From Halorubrum salinum (lineage in GTDB: Archaea; Halobacteriota; Halobacteria; Halobacteriales; Haloferacaceae): DNA of 64,000 bases. Position 1 is the stretch's first letter, and each line of letters starts with the position of its first letter. A program made the position numbers and the translations under genes. Shown piece after piece: positions 53,108-61,842 of this stretch. The notes under the pieces were generated by a model. It saw only the letters and a program-made list of their open reading frames with translations, made no database searches and was not told the DNA's origin. The DNA lies in the NCBI RefSeq assembly GCF_024494575.1, contig NZ_JANHDO010000003.1:186001-250000 (forward strand), in the 5' to 3' direction.

Positions 53108-53524
53108 ATGGACAGTGGCGGATCTACAGACATGACGCTGGCGTTCGAGCTGGAGGCTCTGAAGACTCTCGCCGACCCGAACGCCGTGTTCAACAACGCC
53201 CGGCAGTGGACGGAGTACGTCGGGGTCGTCAGCGAAAAGCCCACGTACGTCGTCACGAACTTCACGCGCAAACACCGCGTGCGTCAGGACTTCTTCTCGG
53301 GACCGCGCGGCGTCGAGGAGAGTCTGGAGAACATCGCACAGCAGTTCGACACGGACCGGCACGTGTTCGTCGGCGTCGACGACGAAGACGAGGCGCTCGC
53401 CGACGCGACCGGCTGGGAGTTCCTCCACGTCGAGGACGCCGCGGACGCCGCCGGCTGGACGCTGACGTCCGACGAACCCGACGAGGAACCGGCGGAGTCG
53501 CCCTCGCGCGACGACTGGCCGTAG
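53108..53524 (+). CDS. conserved haloarchaeal protein, unknown function
   Basis: The 138-residue soluble protein has a helical start (MTLAFELEALKTLADPNAVFNNARQW), then strands VGVVSEKPTYVVTNFTRKH, the segment RQDFFSGPRGVEESLENIA, and RHVFVGVDDEDEALADATGWEF. The pattern of a nucleotide- or ligand-binding alpha/beta fold is plausible, but I cannot name it. The tail is acidic and disordered (DEPDEEPAESPSRDDWP). It is 45 bases downstream of the 69-residue gene and 73 bases before moaB. Confidence 0.72.
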   Translation: MDSGGSTDMTLAFELEALKTLADPNAVFNNARQWTEYVGVVSEKPTYVVTNFTRKHRVRQDFFSGPRGVEESLENIAQQFDTDRHVFVGVDDEDEALADATGWEFLHVEDAADAAGWTLTSDEPDEEPAESPSRDDWP

Positions 53525-53597
53525 CGGGCGGAGTCGCGGGAACCGGATCGTCGTCGAGACGCGGGGTGTTTTGGGCGTCCGCGGCGAACTATCCGAC

Positions 53598-54287
53598 ATG
53601 ACCGACAGCCACTCTCACGGTAGCGACGACGGCCGGTCGGACCGCGGGGCCGGTGATCACGACCACGACGCCGGCAGCGAGGGCAACGGCCACGGCGACC
53701 ATCATGACCACGGCGACCATCACGACCACGACGCCGACACCGTCGCGGTCGCCGTGGTGACCGTCTCCTCCTCCCGCTCGATCGACTCGGGCGACACGTC
53801 CGGCGAATACGTCGCGACGGCGTTCGAGGAGGCCGGACACGAGGTCTCAGTTCGCGAACTCGTCCCGGACGAGTACGACAGCGTTCAGGGGACCGTCGAC
53901 CGACTCGCCCGACGCAAGGACACCGACGTGGTCGTCACCACCGGCGGGACCGGAGTCACTCCCGACGACGTGACTCCGGAAGCGGTCCGGCCGCTGTTCG
54001 CGAAGACGCTCTCCGGATTCGGGGAACTGTTCCGCCGGCTCTCCTACGAGGAGATCGGTACACGGACGATCGGATCGCGGGCGACCGCGGGTATCACCGC
54101 GGGGACACCGGTGTTCTGTCTCCCGGGCTCCGAGAACGCGGTCAGGCTCGGCGTCGACGAGATACTCCTCCCGGAAGTCGGCCACCTCGTCGGGCTCGCC
54201 GGTCGCGACCGCGAGGACGATGCGGATGAGGATAGCGGCGGATCGGACGACGAGAACGGCGACGAACCGGGGAAATCAGAGAAATAA
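53598..54287 (+). CDS. moaB: molybdenum cofactor protein MoaB/MogA family with a His-rich N-terminus
   Basis: MogA/MoaB-type enzymes adenylylate molybdopterin so that molybdate can be inserted. The 229-residue protein has the fold core [63 protein letters not shown] and [18 protein letters not shown]. The first 47 residues are rich in His, Asp and Gly ([20 protein letters not shown]), which is not a family feature and could bind metal. The C-terminal 30 residues are acidic. ATG 53598 begins this extension. moaC is elsewhere, at 3891. Confidence 0.92.
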   Translation: MTDSHSHGSDDGRSDRGAGDHDHDAGSEGNGHGDHHDHGDHHDHDADTVAVAVVTVSSSRSIDSGDTSGEYVATAFEEAGHEVSVRELVPDEYDSVQGTVDRLARRKDTDVVVTTGGTGVTPDDVTPEAVRPLFAKTLSGFGELFRRLSYEEIGTRTIGSRATAGITAGTPVFCLPGSENAVRLGVDEILLPEVGHLVGLAGRDREDDADEDSGGSDDENGDEPGKSEK

Positions 54288-54391
54288 ACGGAACGCTGAG
54301 CTCGCTCACGGTCGCGTCTACTGAGGAAAAACGCCGTGACGTCGAACGGTCCGCGGACCGACGGACTACGGGACGGCGGACGGCGACCGAC

Positions 54392-54631
54392 CTACTCCGC
54401 CGCCGCGTCGGCGTCGGCGTCGGGATCGTCCGACTCGTCGGACCGGAGCGCGGCGAACAGTCCGTCGGGGTCGGATCGGACGTCCGCCAGGGTCGCGCCC
54501 GCGAGTCCGCCGAGCGCCCCGCCGGTGCTCGCGGCGTTTCGGCTCACTAAGCCGCCCACCGCGGCCCCGACGGCCGCACCGATCGCCGCACACTTCGCTC
54601 TCGACAACGCGTTCTTGATTCTGGCTTTCAT
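54392..54631 (-). CDS. small glycine-zipper protein
   Basis: The 79-residue protein has a basic head (MKARIKNALSRAKC) and a glycine-zipper hydrophobic segment AAIGAAVGAAVGGLVSRNAASTGGALGGLAGATLADV, then a short acidic tail (SDESDDPDADADAAAE). Such Gly-x3-Gly patterns pack helices in membranes; a role in the cell membrane is inferred. The ATG at 54631 is chosen over a start 25 codons upstream because the extra sequence (TGTDGRFLSSRRERYR) does not look like protein. It converges on moaB. Confidence 0.6.
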   Translation of the reverse strand: MKARIKNALSRAKCAAIGAAVGAAVGGLVSRNAASTGGALGGLAGATLADVRSDPDGLFAALRSDESDDPDADADAAAE

Positions 54632-54724
54632 ACGATAGCGTTCTCTCCGAGACGACAAAAACCTGCCGTCGGTTCCCGTGGCCGCCGCGCGGGTGTTCCG
54701 TCGCACTCGGTCGCGGCGGCGTCC

Positions 54725-55507
54725 TCACTGCAGGCGCTTCGTCGTCTCCACGAGCGGGTGACGGGCGTAGTCGACGATCTCGATGTCGGTGATGTCGTCG
54801 AGCCCCTCCTTTTCGGCCGTCTTGGCCATTCCGAGGTCGATTCGCACGTCCGGAACGATGACGTACGCGTCCATCGTCTCGATGCCGCTCTCGTGAGCGG
54901 CCATCACCCGGTGGTGCCCGTCCGCGAGGTGGAGCGTCCCGTCGTTGTCGATGACGACGAGGGGCTCCGCGAGCCCGCGTTCGAGCTCGTATTTCCGGCC
55001 TTCGAGCTCGTCGGCGTACACCCGCGCCTGCGTCGGCGTGAGGTTCGTGAGCCGGACTTCGCGACGCTCCTCGGTGAGCGGGACGCCGTGGATCTGTTCG
55101 AGCGTCCGCATCAGCTTCCCGACCTTGCTCGGCGTCGCCCGCTCGATCTGCGAGCGCACGACGTCGGTGTTCGAGATGATACCCACGAGGTTGTCGGCGT
55201 CGTCGACCACGGGGAGCCGCTGGATCCCGGACCGGAGGATGACGCGGGCCGCGTCGGTCACCTTCATGTTCGGATGCGCCACGATGAGGTCGTCCGACAT
55301 CACCGTGAACACGGGCGCGTCGTCGTCGGCCAAGAGGAGGTCTGCGGCCGAGATGAACCCCTCGACGGTCCGCCCCTGCGTGACCGGGAACCCGTTGTGT
55401 CCGTCGCTCTCGGCCATGCGGCGCGCGACCGACCCGGCGGTCTCGTCGGGACTCACCGTCTCGACGTCGCGGGTCATGTACTCGTCGACGGTCGGTTTGC
55501 CGCTCAT
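54725..55507 (-). CDS. CBS-domain protein with a ParB-like C-terminal domain
   Basis: The 260-residue protein has two CBS domains at about 4-60 (VDEYMTRDVETVSPDETAGSV) and 70-125 (MSDDLIVAHPNMKVTDAARVIL, VDDADNLVGIISNTDVVRSQI). These bind adenine nucleotides in other proteins. The C-terminal part (135-260) resembles ParB/sulfiredoxin domains: NLTPTQARVYADELEG, PLVVIDNDGTLHLADGHHRVMAA. Tail residues extend to VETTKRLQ. ParB-like domains can be CTPases or kinases. The combination suggests a nucleotide-controlled enzyme or DNA-associated regulator. The ATG at 55507 starts MSGKPTVDEY; a TTG at 55519 adds four residues. Confidence 0.85.
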   Translation of the reverse strand: MSGKPTVDEYMTRDVETVSPDETAGSVARRMAESDGHNGFPVTQGRTVEGFISAADLLLADDDAPVFTVMSDDLIVAHPNMKVTDAARVILRSGIQRLPVVDDADNLVGIISNTDVVRSQIERATPSKVGKLMRTLEQIHGVPLTEERREVRLTNLTPTQARVYADELEGRKYELERGLAEPLVVIDNDGTLHLADGHHRVMAAHESGIETMDAYVIVPDVRIDLGMAKTAEKEGLDDITDIEIVDYARHPLVETTKRLQ

Positions 55508-55560
55508 CGACGAGGACAAGGCCCTCGTGGGTTAAAAAGGGAGGCGCTACCGCTCGGTCG

Positions 55561-57816
55561 TCACTGCGGGCTCGGACTGGACGGGCTCGACACGTTGCCC
55601 TCCTTGAGCGCAGACCCGGTGATCGACTTGAGTCGGGAGACGAGCGAGTCCTTCTCGGCTTCGCCTTCGAGGGCGATGTCGAGGACCTCGCTGATGTGGC
55701 TCACCGGGATGACCTCGATCATGTCCTCGTACTCGTCTTCGATCATCACGTCCTGCTCGTTGGCGGCGGGGATGATGACCCGCGTGCAGCCGGCCTTCGC
55801 CGCCGCCTCGATCTTGTGGGTCACGCCGCCGACGGGCAGCACGTCGCCGCGCACCGACAGCGAACCGGTCATCGCGAGGCTCTGGTCGACGCCGACGTCC
55901 TCCAGCGCGCTTATCACGGCCGTGGCGACCGTGATCGACGCGGAGTCCCCGTCGACGCCCTGTTGACCGGCCTGCACGAACTGGATGTGGATGTCCATCT
56001 CCGAGATGTTCTCGTCGGAGAACTTCTTGATGATCGCGGAGACGTTCGACACGGACTCCTGTGCCATCTCCTTCAGCTGTCCCGTGGCGATGACTTCCCC
56101 GGGCCCCTGCGACGGGGCGACCTCGGCCATCACCGGGAGCATGATACCGGAGTCCTCGCCCATCACGGCGAGACCGTTGACGCGGCCGACGACGTAGCCG
56201 TCGGAGACCTGCAGCTCGTAGTCCTTCCGGCGCTCGATGAAGTCGTCCGCGAGCTGCTGTTCGATGGAGCGCGAGCGCCCCTTCGCCTGCAGCACGTGGT
56301 CGCGCGTGGTCAACTCGGCGTCCTCGCCGCGGGCGATGTCGCCGGCGACCCGGACGAGCCCGCCGAGGTTCCGGAACAGGAGGGTGAGATGGCCCTTCCG
56401 ACCGGACCGGCGCTTGGCTTCGAGGATGACTTCCTCGACGGCCTCGGCCGTGAACTCCGGCAGACGGCCGTCCTTCGCGACCTCCTGGGCGATGAAGCGG
56501 ACGTACTTCCGACGCATCTCTGGGGTGTCCTCGATGGTGTCCTCCATGTACACCTCGTAGCCGTACCCCTTGATCCGCGAGCGCAGCGCCGGGTGCATGT
56601 TCTCCATCGCGTCGAGGTTCCCCGCCGCGATCATGACGAAGTCGGTCGGGACGGGCTCGGTCTGGACCATCGCGCCCGAGGAGCGCTCGGACTGGCCCGT
56701 GATCGAGAACTCGCCCTCCTGGATCGCCGTCATGAGGTGCTGTTGGCTCCGGATGTCGAGCGTGTTGATCTCGTCGATGAACAGTACGCCCTTGTTCGCC
56801 TTGTGGATGGCCCCGGCCTCGACGCGGTCGTGACTCGGCGTCTCCATCCCGCCGGACTGGAACGGGTCGTGGCGAACGTCGCCGAGCAGCGCGCCGGCGT
56901 GTGCGCCCGTCGCGTCGCGGAACGGCGCGGTCTGCGTGTCGCCGTTGTTGACGAGCAGGTTCGGGATCATCGCGTCGGAGCCGCGGTTCAGGTAGCGGAA
57001 GACGAGGTAGACGACCCCGGCGGCGATGATGCCGACGAGGATCTGTCCGACGATGATGAGCGCGTAGCCCAACACGACGGCGATGATGATCCACATGAGA
57101 AGCGACCGCATCTGGTTGCGCTTTCGCGCCTCCTCGCGGTGCGCCTCCACGATCTGGTCGCCCTTGCCGGCCGGCACCGTCCGGACCTTCGGCTTGTTGC
57201 CGTCCTCCGGGTTGTGGTAGACTAAGACGTCCTGTAGCTCCTCTTTCGGTAGGAGTTCGGACATCGCCTTCGCGAGCATCGACTTCCCCGTCCCGGGCGA
57301 GCCGATCATCATCACGTGGCGGCGCTGTTTGGCCGCCTTGATGATCACGTCGCGGGCGTGCTCCTGGCCGATCACCTGGTCGACGAGGCGGTCGGGTATC
57401 TCGAGTTCGGCGGTCGTGTCGATCTTGAGTCCGCCAAGCAGGTCGTCTTCGTCGGGGTCGTCGTCGATCTCCGCCCCCTCGACCTCGACCGTGCTGCCGA
57501 GTTCGTCGATGCCGCCCTCGGTCGGTTCGGCGTCGTCGGTAGTGGCCCCGTTTGATTCCTCTCGTCCCGCCCCGACGCCGTCGGTGCTCGGATCGTCTTC
57601 GATGACGACCGTGTCGTCCCAGACTTCCTCCGAGCCGTCACTGCCGGAGTCGTCGCTCGCCGACTCGGCCGAGTCGTCGGGCGCTGACCCGGAGTCACCG
57701 GGGTTCCGCGGGGCGTCGCCGCCGTTCCCCGCCGGATCGGAGGGCGCGGAATCGGCGTCGTCCCGCCCCTCGTCGGTCCCGGTTGTCGGGTCGTTCGTGT
57801 CCTTTTCGTTGCTCAT
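55561..57816 (-). CDS. lonB: ATP-dependent membrane protease LonB
   Basis: The 751-residue protein is the archaeal membrane-anchored Lon. Residues 1-135 are an acidic disordered head. The AAA+ domain has Walker A GSPGTGKS (172-179), Walker B VLFIDEI (344-350), and between them two membrane helices (about 239-273) that anchor it to the cytoplasmic face. The protease domain (about 550-735) has the catalytic Ser625 in GVDGDSASI and Lys668 in GGVTHKIEAAAKAG. LonB is essential in Haloferax and controls carotenoid synthesis and membrane-protein turnover. ATG 57816 is used since longer frames add no family sequence. It is divergent from nadM. Confidence 0.94.
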   Translation of the reverse strand: MSNEKDTNDPTTGTDEGRDDADSAPSDPAGNGGDAPRNPGDSGSAPDDSAESASDDSGSDGSEEVWDDTVVIEDDPSTDGVGAGREESNGATTDDAEPTEGGIDELGSTVEVEGAEIDDDPDEDDLLGGLKIDTTAELEIPDRLVDQVIGQEHARDVIIKAAKQRRHVMMIGSPGTGKSMLAKAMSELLPKEELQDVLVYHNPEDGNKPKVRTVPAGKGDQIVEAHREEARKRNQMRSLLMWIIIAVVLGYALIIVGQILVGIIAAGVVYLVFRYLNRGSDAMIPNLLVNNGDTQTAPFRDATGAHAGALLGDVRHDPFQSGGMETPSHDRVEAGAIHKANKGVLFIDEINTLDIRSQQHLMTAIQEGEFSITGQSERSSGAMVQTEPVPTDFVMIAAGNLDAMENMHPALRSRIKGYGYEVYMEDTIEDTPEMRRKYVRFIAQEVAKDGRLPEFTAEAVEEVILEAKRRSGRKGHLTLLFRNLGGLVRVAGDIARGEDAELTTRDHVLQAKGRSRSIEQQLADDFIERRKDYELQVSDGYVVGRVNGLAVMGEDSGIMLPVMAEVAPSQGPGEVIATGQLKEMAQESVSNVSAIIKKFSDENISEMDIHIQFVQAGQQGVDGDSASITVATAVISALEDVGVDQSLAMTGSLSVRGDVLPVGGVTHKIEAAAKAGCTRVIIPAANEQDVMIEDEYEDMIEVIPVSHISEVLDIALEGEAEKDSLVSRLKSITGSALKEGNVSSPSSPSPQ

Positions 57817-57857
57817 AGAATCGGGTGTCGCTACGAAAACGGAAGGGTCGGCAACTG

Positions 57858-57866
57858 ATATACTTT
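57858..57866 (-). promoter_or_regulatory. TATA box of lonB
   Basis: Read on the minus strand, AAAGTATAT lies about 46 bases before the lonB ATG at 57816, so the transcript would have a leader of roughly 20 nt. Confidence 0.5.
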
Positions 57867-57913
57867 CTCCCCGCCGGTCGGGCGGGTGGAATCGGCAGAT
57901 CGGTGCGTAGGAG

Positions 57914-57935
57914 CGTTTTAAGTCCAGAAAACGCG
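57914..57935. promoter_or_regulatory. perfect inverted repeat in the lonB-nadM divergent promoter region
   Basis: GCGTTTT (57914-57920) and AAAACGC (57929-57935) are perfect 7-base arms with an 8-base spacer, giving a 22-base element. It lies between the two divergent TATA boxes, about 21 bases before the nadM TATA and about 48 bases beyond the lonB TATA. This spacing fits a dimeric regulator acting on one or both genes. Confidence 0.55.
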
Positions 57936-57956
57936 CGTGGCGTGGTCTCACGAGGT

Positions 57957-57965
57957 TTATAAATG
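57957..57965 (+). promoter_or_regulatory. TATA box of nadM
   Basis: TTTATAAAT is close to the archaeal consensus and lies 26 bases before the ATG at 57987, predicting a leaderless transcript and ruling out the in-frame upstream start at 57963. Confidence 0.7.
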
Positions 57966-57986
57966 AGGGCTGCGGTATGTCGATCC

Positions 57987-58517
57987 ATGCGCGGGTTCTA
58001 CATCGGGCGGTACCAGCCGTTTCACGACGGTCACCACCACATGGTCGAGGAGATCGCGGCGGAGGTCGACGAACTCGTCTTGGGGATCGGATCCGCCGGC
58101 GACTCTCACACCACCCGGAACCCGTTCACCGCCGGCGAGCGCGTGATGATGGTGACGAAGGCCGTCGAGGACCTCCCCGTCACGACGTACGTCGTCCCCA
58201 TCGAGGACCTCGACCGCAACTCCGTGTGGGTGAGCCACGTCCAGAGCATGACCCCGCGGTTCGACGTGGCCTACTCGAACAACCCGCTCGTCGTCCGGCT
58301 GTTCGAGGAGGCCGGCGTCGAGGTGCGCCAGTCGCCGATGTTCCGCCGGGACGTGCTGGAGGGGACCGAACTCCGAGAGCGCATGATCCACGGGCGCGAC
58401 TGGGAGACGCTCGTCCCCGAGGCCGTCGTCAGCGTCATCGAGGAGATCGGCGGCGTCCAGCGAATTCGACGGATCGCAGAGACCGATTCGAACGGCGCGG
58501 GCCCGTCCGACGAGTGA
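57987..58517 (+). CDS. nadM: nicotinamide-nucleotide adenylyltransferase (archaeal NadM)
   Basis: The 176-residue enzyme joins NMN with ATP to form NAD+. It has the nucleotidyltransferase motif GRYQPFHDGHHHMV at residues 6-19 (the archaeal form of the (H/T)xGH signature), GIGSAGDSHTTRNPFTAGER, VPIEDLDRNSVWVSHV, and the C-terminal EGTELRERMI, equivalent to the SGTxxR motif. All active-site blocks are present. The SAM-hydrolase-family gene follows 136 bases downstream on the same strand but has its own TATA box. Confidence 0.94.
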   Translation: MRGFYIGRYQPFHDGHHHMVEEIAAEVDELVLGIGSAGDSHTTRNPFTAGERVMMVTKAVEDLPVTTYVVPIEDLDRNSVWVSHVQSMTPRFDVAYSNNPLVVRLFEEAGVEVRQSPMFRRDVLEGTELRERMIHGRDWETLVPEAVVSVIEEIGGVQRIRRIAETDSNGAGPSDE

Positions 58518-58653
58518 CGCGCCGCCGTGCGGCGGGCTCGTCCATGCAGCGCTGACAGAGTCGGTGAACCGGCCGAGAGAGCACTTCGGCACGGACGGTC
58601 GCCGCTCCGCTGCTCCCGCCTCCTTTATGCGTCCGCCGACCGCCGGATCGGAT

Positions 58654-59493
58654 ATGCTCACGCTCACTTCCGACTTCGGCTCGCCGTACCCCGCCGCGAT
58701 GAAAGGAGTGATCCGCCGGCACACGGACGCAGAACTGATCGACGTCGGCCACGATCTGCCCCGCGGCGACCCGCGGGCGGCGGCGTTCTGGCTCCGCTTC
58801 GTCCTCCCGGAGTTCCCGCCCGCGGTCCACTGCGCCGTGATCGACCCCGGCGTGGGGACCGGACGCGACGCGCTCGTCATCAGGGCCGGCTCACACGTCG
58901 TCGTCGCGCCCGACAACGGGCTGGCGATGCCGCCCGCGCGGGCGCTGGCGACCGACGAGACGGACGTCGACGTCTGGGCGATCGACGCGGCCGACCCGGA
59001 GAGCGCGACGTTCCACGGCCGCGACGTGTTCGCGCCGACCGCGGCGCGCGTCCACGAGGCGATCTCCGACGAGTCCGGAGGGTCCCCCGACGAGGCGAGC
59101 CGGTCCGACGTCGCCGACGCGCTCGCGGAGATGGACGACCTCTCGCGCGCGTCCGACCCGGTCGACCTCGTCTTCCCCGACCCGACCGTCGAGCGCGACG
59201 ACAGCGGCGGCGTGGCCGCGGTCGACGGCGAGGTGCTCGCGATCGACCGGTTCGGAAACGTGATAACCAACGTTCCGGGGGAACTGCTCGAAGACCGCGA
59301 CTGGGTGCGCGTCGACGGCGACCTCACGCCGGTCGTCGAGACGTTCGGCGCGGTCGACCCGGGCGAGCGACTCGTCACGGTCGGGAGCCACGGCCACGTC
59401 GAGTGCGACGTGAACGACGGCCGCGGTGACGGGGCGTTCGACATGCGTCCCGGGGACTCGGTGCGGTTCGTCGCCGACAACGTCAGCGTGTGA
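58654..59493 (+). CDS. SAM hydrolase / SAM-dependent halogenase family protein (DUF62)
   Basis: The 279-residue protein belongs to the family that attacks S-adenosylmethionine with water (giving adenosine and methionine) or halide. It starts MLTLTSDFGSPYPAAMKGVI and has HDLPRGDPRAAAFWLRFVLP, AVIDPGVGTGRDALVI, APDNGL, TFHGRDVFAPTAARV and DRFGNVITN, the conserved blocks of both domains. The Asp-Arg-His-type hydrolase set appears present (HDLPRG, GRD), so SAM hydrolysis rather than halogenation is likely. TATA-like CCTTTATG at 58622-58629 supports ATG 58654 over ATG 58627, which lies within the box. Confidence 0.88.
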   Translation: MLTLTSDFGSPYPAAMKGVIRRHTDAELIDVGHDLPRGDPRAAAFWLRFVLPEFPPAVHCAVIDPGVGTGRDALVIRAGSHVVVAPDNGLAMPPARALATDETDVDVWAIDAADPESATFHGRDVFAPTAARVHEAISDESGGSPDEASRSDVADALAEMDDLSRASDPVDLVFPDPTVERDDSGGVAAVDGEVLAIDRFGNVITNVPGELLEDRDWVRVDGDLTPVVETFGAVDPGERLVTVGSHGHVECDVNDGRGDGAFDMRPGDSVRFVADNVSV

Positions 59494-59557
59494 ATCGGAC
59501 CGCGAAGGGCCGCGAGCGCCGACCGGCCGAAAGCTGGCCGCGCGAGCCGAGAACGGG

Positions 59558-60013
59558 CTACAGTTCGACGCCGGAGGGGATCAGGCTCTCGTTCCGCAGG
59601 AGGTTCCCCTCGTGGTCGTAGACGAGGAAGGTGTCTTTGTCGTACGCGACGAGTCGGTCGCCCTCGACGTCGATCTCGACGCGGTAGTGCGCGTCCTCGT
59701 CGCCCGCGGAATCGCGCGCGGCGTGGATGAAGGGAAGGACGTCCGTGGCCGTTTCGTTGAGTTCGAGGACGAAGTCCCCGGTGTATCGGTTCGTCACGGC
59801 GACGACGCCGTCGGGGTCGTCGGCCGCGGCGAGCGGCTCGCGGAGGCGATACGCCACGTCGATGTCGCTCGCGGCGAGCAGTTCGCCCCCGCCGTCCGAG
59901 AGGCGGTCGCGCAACAGCCCCTCGGGTCCACGGAAGTCGATGCGGACCAGAGGGGTCGCCCGAGCGTCGTCACCGACGCCCTCGACGGTCAACTCGAAGT
60001 AGTCACGCCGCAT
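59558..60013 (-). CDS. DUF5793-like haloarchaeal protein
   Basis: The 151-residue protein begins MRRDYFELTVEG and is beta-strand-rich and acidic: PLVRIDFRGPEGLLRDRLSD, DIDVAYRLREPL, GVVAVTNRYTGDFVLELN, ADYRVEIDVEGDRLVAY-like strands and FLVYDHEGNLLRNESLIPSG. It has no signal peptide or membrane helix. I think it matches DUF5793, of unknown function. The ATG at 60013 is preferred; one at 60028 adds MDGQA. It is divergent from the second pilB and ends 65 bases from the SAM-hydrolase gene. Confidence 0.7.
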   Translation of the reverse strand: MRRDYFELTVEGVGDDARATPLVRIDFRGPEGLLRDRLSDGGGELLAASDIDVAYRLREPLAAADDPDGVVAVTNRYTGDFVLELNETATDVLPFIHAARDSAGDEDAHYRVEIDVEGDRLVAYDKDTFLVYDHEGNLLRNESLIPSGVEL

Positions 60014-60113
60014 TGCCTGTCCGTCCATTCGCGGCCGTCCCGTATCAACTTGACGGGCGGTGTGACGCCGGCGTGGCCGCGCCCCGGTCTCACCGGCGAT
60101 ATCTGCCGAGGGG

Positions 60114-60124
60114 ATTTTAAATCG
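60114..60124 (+). promoter_or_regulatory. TATA box of the second pilB
   Basis: ATTTTAAATCG lies about 32 bases before the ATG at 60151, inside the near-palindromic GGGGATTTTAAATCGCCCC. The symmetry is imperfect, so I treat it as a promoter rather than an operator. Confidence 0.55.
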
Positions 60125-60150
60125 CCCCGGCACATACGGCCGGTAACGGA

Positions 60151-61842
60151 ATGGCGAGTGACACCGGAGCGGCCGACCTCGAAGGAAGCGTCGAGGACCT
60201 CCGGCGACGCCTCTCGCGCGTGTGGGAGACGCTTCGCGGCGTGGACATCGACGTCCGCCCGTTCCGACCGGGGCGAGACGGCCCGCTCGCTACGTTCGAC
60301 GTTCCCGAGGGCGAACGCGAGATCGACCGGTACTGGGTGAACGCCCCGTACGCGTACGTCGTCGTCACCTACGACGACGCGGACAGCGAACACCGGTACT
60401 ACGCGGTCGAACCGGACCTAGACCGGTTCGAGCGCGACCTCCTCGACCGCGTCGTCGACGATATCCGCGACCCGCTGCTCTATCGCGAGGGGACCGGCAA
60501 GACCGACGCGGCGACGCTCCGGGGGGAACTGGAGTCGCTCCTCGAGAGCTACGGCGTCGACGCCGGGATGGACACCTTCCACGCGCTCACCTACTACCTC
60601 TACCGCGACTTCCGCGGCTACGGGCGGGTCGACCCGCTCCTCAACGACCGCCACATCGAGGACGTCTCGTGTGACGGCTACGACCTGCCGATCTTCGTCT
60701 ACCACGACGAGTACACTGACATCCAGACGAACGTCTCGTTCGGGAAACAGGAGCTCGACAACTACGTGATCCGGCTCGCCCAGCAGTCCGGGCGGCACGT
60801 CTCCGTCGGCGACCCGATCGTGGAGACGACGCTGCCGGACGGCTCGCGCGCGGAACTCGCGCTCGGCGAGGAGGTGACGCCGCGCGGCTCCGCGTTCACG
60901 ATCCGCCAGTACGCGGAGGACCCGTTCACGCCGATCGACCTCGTGGAGTACGGCACCTTCTCGATCGAGCAGATGGCGTACTTCTGGCTCTGTATCGAGC
61001 ACAACAAGAGCCTGATCTTCGCGGGCGGCACCGCCTCCGGGAAGACTACCTCGATGAACGCGGTGTCGATGTTCGTCCCGCCGCGCGCGAAGGTGCTCAC
61101 CATCGAGGACACGCGCGAACTCTCTCTGTATCACGACAACTGGCTCTCGTCTGTCACCCGCGAGCGCCGCTACGAGGGCACCGACATCGACATGTACGAC
61201 CTCCTTCGGTCCGCGCTGCGGCACCGCCCCGAGTACATCATCGTCGGCGAGGTCCGCGGTGACGAAGCGATCACCCTGTTTCAGGCGATGAACACGGGTC
61301 ACACGACGTTCTCGACGATGCACGCCGACTCGATCGAGACGGTCATCAACCGGCTGGAGAACGAGCCGATCAACGTGCCGCGCGCGATGGTCCAGTCGCT
61401 CGACATGCTCTCGATCCAGACGCTGACGCGGTCCGGCGACCAGCGCGTGCGACGCGCGAAGACGATCGGCGAGATCGGGGGGATAGACCAGCGGACCGGC
61501 GAACTCGACTACTCGTCGGCATTCGAATGGGACGCCGAGAGCGACGAGTTCCGCCGAAACGACTCGTCGCTGATGGACGAGATCGCCGACGAGCGTGGCT
61601 GGTCCCGGTCGGAATTGCTCCGCGAGATCGAGCGACGCGAGCGGTTCCTCGAACTCCTTCGCGCGCTCGACGTCACCGACTACCGCACGTTCACCGCCCT
61701 CGTTAACGAGTACTACGCCGACCCGGAGCGCGTGATGGACCGGCTCGAATCGCGCGCCGACGGGACGGCGGCGGACGACGGCGACCGGCGGGGTGACGTC
61801 ACCGCCGGCGGCGAACGCGCAGCCGACGCCGACCGCCGATGA
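60151..61842 (+). CDS. pilB: type IV pilus / type II secretion ATPase (PilB family), copy 2
   Basis: The 563-residue protein lacks the long acidic tail and the ~130-residue extra head of copy 1 at 21103. It has RYWVNAPYAYVVVTYD, DVSCDGYDLPIFVYHDEY, Walker A GGTASGKTTS near residue 291, the Asp box IEDTRELSLY, Walker B IIVGEVRGDEAITLFQ, and the His box TGHTTFSTMHAD. It is complete and should be active. A 43-base stretch over Walker A (61004-61046) is identical to copy 1. It overlaps the second pilC by 4 bases. This is a separate filament or secretion system, not a duplicate of the first operon. Confidence 0.92.
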   Translation: MASDTGAADLEGSVEDLRRRLSRVWETLRGVDIDVRPFRPGRDGPLATFDVPEGEREIDRYWVNAPYAYVVVTYDDADSEHRYYAVEPDLDRFERDLLDRVVDDIRDPLLYREGTGKTDAATLRGELESLLESYGVDAGMDTFHALTYYLYRDFRGYGRVDPLLNDRHIEDVSCDGYDLPIFVYHDEYTDIQTNVSFGKQELDNYVIRLAQQSGRHVSVGDPIVETTLPDGSRAELALGEEVTPRGSAFTIRQYAEDPFTPIDLVEYGTFSIEQMAYFWLCIEHNKSLIFAGGTASGKTTSMNAVSMFVPPRAKVLTIEDTRELSLYHDNWLSSVTRERRYEGTDIDMYDLLRSALRHRPEYIIVGEVRGDEAITLFQAMNTGHTTFSTMHADSIETVINRLENEPINVPRAMVQSLDMLSIQTLTRSGDQRVRRAKTIGEIGGIDQRTGELDYSSAFEWDAESDEFRRNDSSLMDEIADERGWSRSELLREIERRERFLELLRALDVTDYRTFTALVNEYYADPERVMDRLESRADGTAADDGDRRGDVTAGGERAADADRR

